DNA of 15,078 bases, from positions 1-15,078 of the forward strand of contig CAJMOO010000045.1 of NCBI GenBank assembly GCA_905215045.1, written 5' to 3'. Position numbers and translations under genes: made by a program. The notes beneath the pieces are model-generated. The model made no database searches. It saw nothing but the letters and a program-made list of their open reading frames with translations, and had not been told where the DNA came from. Source of the DNA: an uncultured bacterium. GTDB taxonomy: Bacteria; Bacillota_A; Clostridia; Lachnospirales; Lachnospiraceae. Positions 14,382 to 15,078 of the stretch are shown one piece after another. How positions within the stretch are numbered: the stretch's first letter is position 1; every line of letters begins with the position of its first letter.

Positions 14382-15014
14382 TTATATAATTTGTGCACAG
14401 ATATCATTCAAACAACATCTCTCACAATGAGGCTTTGTTCTTGCCGTACAGACATCTCTTCCATGCCATACCAGCCTGTGGCAGAAATCACTTCCTTCTT
14501 CTGGTGGAACGATCTCCCATAATGCCATCTCAACTTTTTTAGGGTCTTTTATCCCATCAACCAATCCAATTCGGTTGACCAAACGGATGCAATGTGTATC
14601 CGTAACGATCGCAGGTTTGCCAAAGACATCTCCCATGATCAGGTTGGCACTTTTTCTTCCGACCCCAGGAAGACTTAGGATCGATTTAAAATCGGTTGGG
14701 ATCTTACCATTATATTCATCTCTTAAAACTTTCATACATTTGCTGATATCTCTTGCCTTGCTCTTTCCAAGACCACAGGGCCGTACGATTTCTTCAATAT
14801 CTGCAACGTCTGCTGCTGCCAGTGCTTCTACTGTTGGATATTTTTCAAATAATCCTTTTACTACGACATTTACTCGTGCATCCGTACACTGAGCCGCCAG
14901 TCTTACACTAACTAATAATTTCCACGCCTGATCATATTTCAATGTACAGTCTGCATCTGGATATTCATTCTTCAGACGCTCAATGACTTCTAGTGCTAGT
15001 TCTTTTTTATTCAT
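14382..15014 (-). CDS. nth: Endonuclease III
   Basis: Base-excision repair glycosylase and AP lyase that removes oxidised pyrimidines from DNA. It has 210 residues, equal to family length. The helix-hairpin-helix LPGVGRKSANLI (115-126) contains the catalytic lysine K121, and VTDTHCIRL (137-145) contains the catalytic aspartate D139. The C-terminal 4Fe-4S loop has C189, C197, C200 and C206, that is C-x7-C-x2-C-x5-C. The E. coli enzyme has C-x6-C-x2-C-x5-C, so one residue is inserted in the first loop. The segment RLAAQCTDARVN (38-49) replaces the more usual SAQTTD form. The start at 15014 gives a family-like N terminus, but the ribosome binding site is weak (GGATA within a small hairpin). Confidence 0.95.
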   Translation of the reverse strand: MNKKELALEVIERLKNEYPDADCTLKYDQAWKLLVSVRLAAQCTDARVNVVVKGLFEKYPTVEALAAADVADIEEIVRPCGLGKSKARDISKCMKVLRDEYNGKIPTDFKSILSLPGVGRKSANLIMGDVFGKPAIVTDTHCIRLVNRIGLVDGIKDPKKVEMALWEIVPPEEGSDFCHRLVWHGRDVCTARTKPHCERCCLNDICAQII

Positions 15015-15078
15015 GTAACAGTATCCGTTACTGAAAACTTATAAAAAGTTATAAACCTTTATGTTTCATTCCTACTTC
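15015..15078 (-). promoter_or_regulatory. Upstream region of nth, partial
   Basis: On the minus strand two TATAA-like boxes lie in an A/T-rich stretch (complement of about 15038-15055), possible -10 elements. The -35 region would be near the window edge and is not clear. GTAAC (15015-15019) and GTTAC (15027-15031) form a 5-bp dyad touching the start codon. Confidence 0.25.

Overview
The window looks like chromosome of a low-GC anaerobic Firmicute. Protein style (clostridial xanthine dehydrogenase, FCD-type GntR regulator, Gram-positive signal peptides, AGGAG-type ribosome binding sites, a type IV pilus-like set as found in gut Lachnospiraceae) suggests Clostridia, probably Lachnospiraceae; an Anaerostipes-like genus is a guess. 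I recognise 18 protein genes, 17 on the minus strand and one on the plus strand. I see no RNA genes, insertion sequences, prophage genes or CRISPR.

Block 1 (about 54-5607, minus) is a purine operon read right to left: xdhB (FAD) - xdhC (2Fe-2S) - xdhA (Mo) - mocA-like cytidylyltransferase - xpt - gntR, closed by a strong hairpin terminator at 54-106. Xanthine dehydrogenase would make xanthine from hypoxanthine. The MocA-like protein would finish its cofactor, xanthine phosphoribosyltransferase would capture the xanthine as XMP, and the FCD regulator is the likely local control.

Block 2 (about 5688-11670, minus) is a compact type IV pilus-like locus. It starts with a transglutaminase-like lipoprotein and continues with a PilC/GspF membrane protein, four small single-pass proteins of prepilin or pseudopilin type, and a PilT-type ATPase. 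After a 161-bp gap comes a membrane-anchored anthrax-lethal-factor/Pro-Pro-endopeptidase-like metalloprotease with its own promoter and terminator. No PilB, prepilin peptidase or canonical major pilin is present. This is the least ordinary part of the window.

Block 3 (about 11673-13412) is a LysR regulator divergent from a YczE/YitT-like membrane protein. The two genes have back-to-back promoters that appear to share one self-complementary -35 hexamer, with a perfect 8-bp inverted repeat over the LysR -10.

Block 4 (about 13371-15078, minus) has endonuclease III followed by a secreted CAP-domain protein with a Big2-like tail. It converges on the YczE-like gene at a bidirectional terminator. 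The right edge (15015-15078) is the upstream region of nth; the left edge (1-53) carries no gene I can support.
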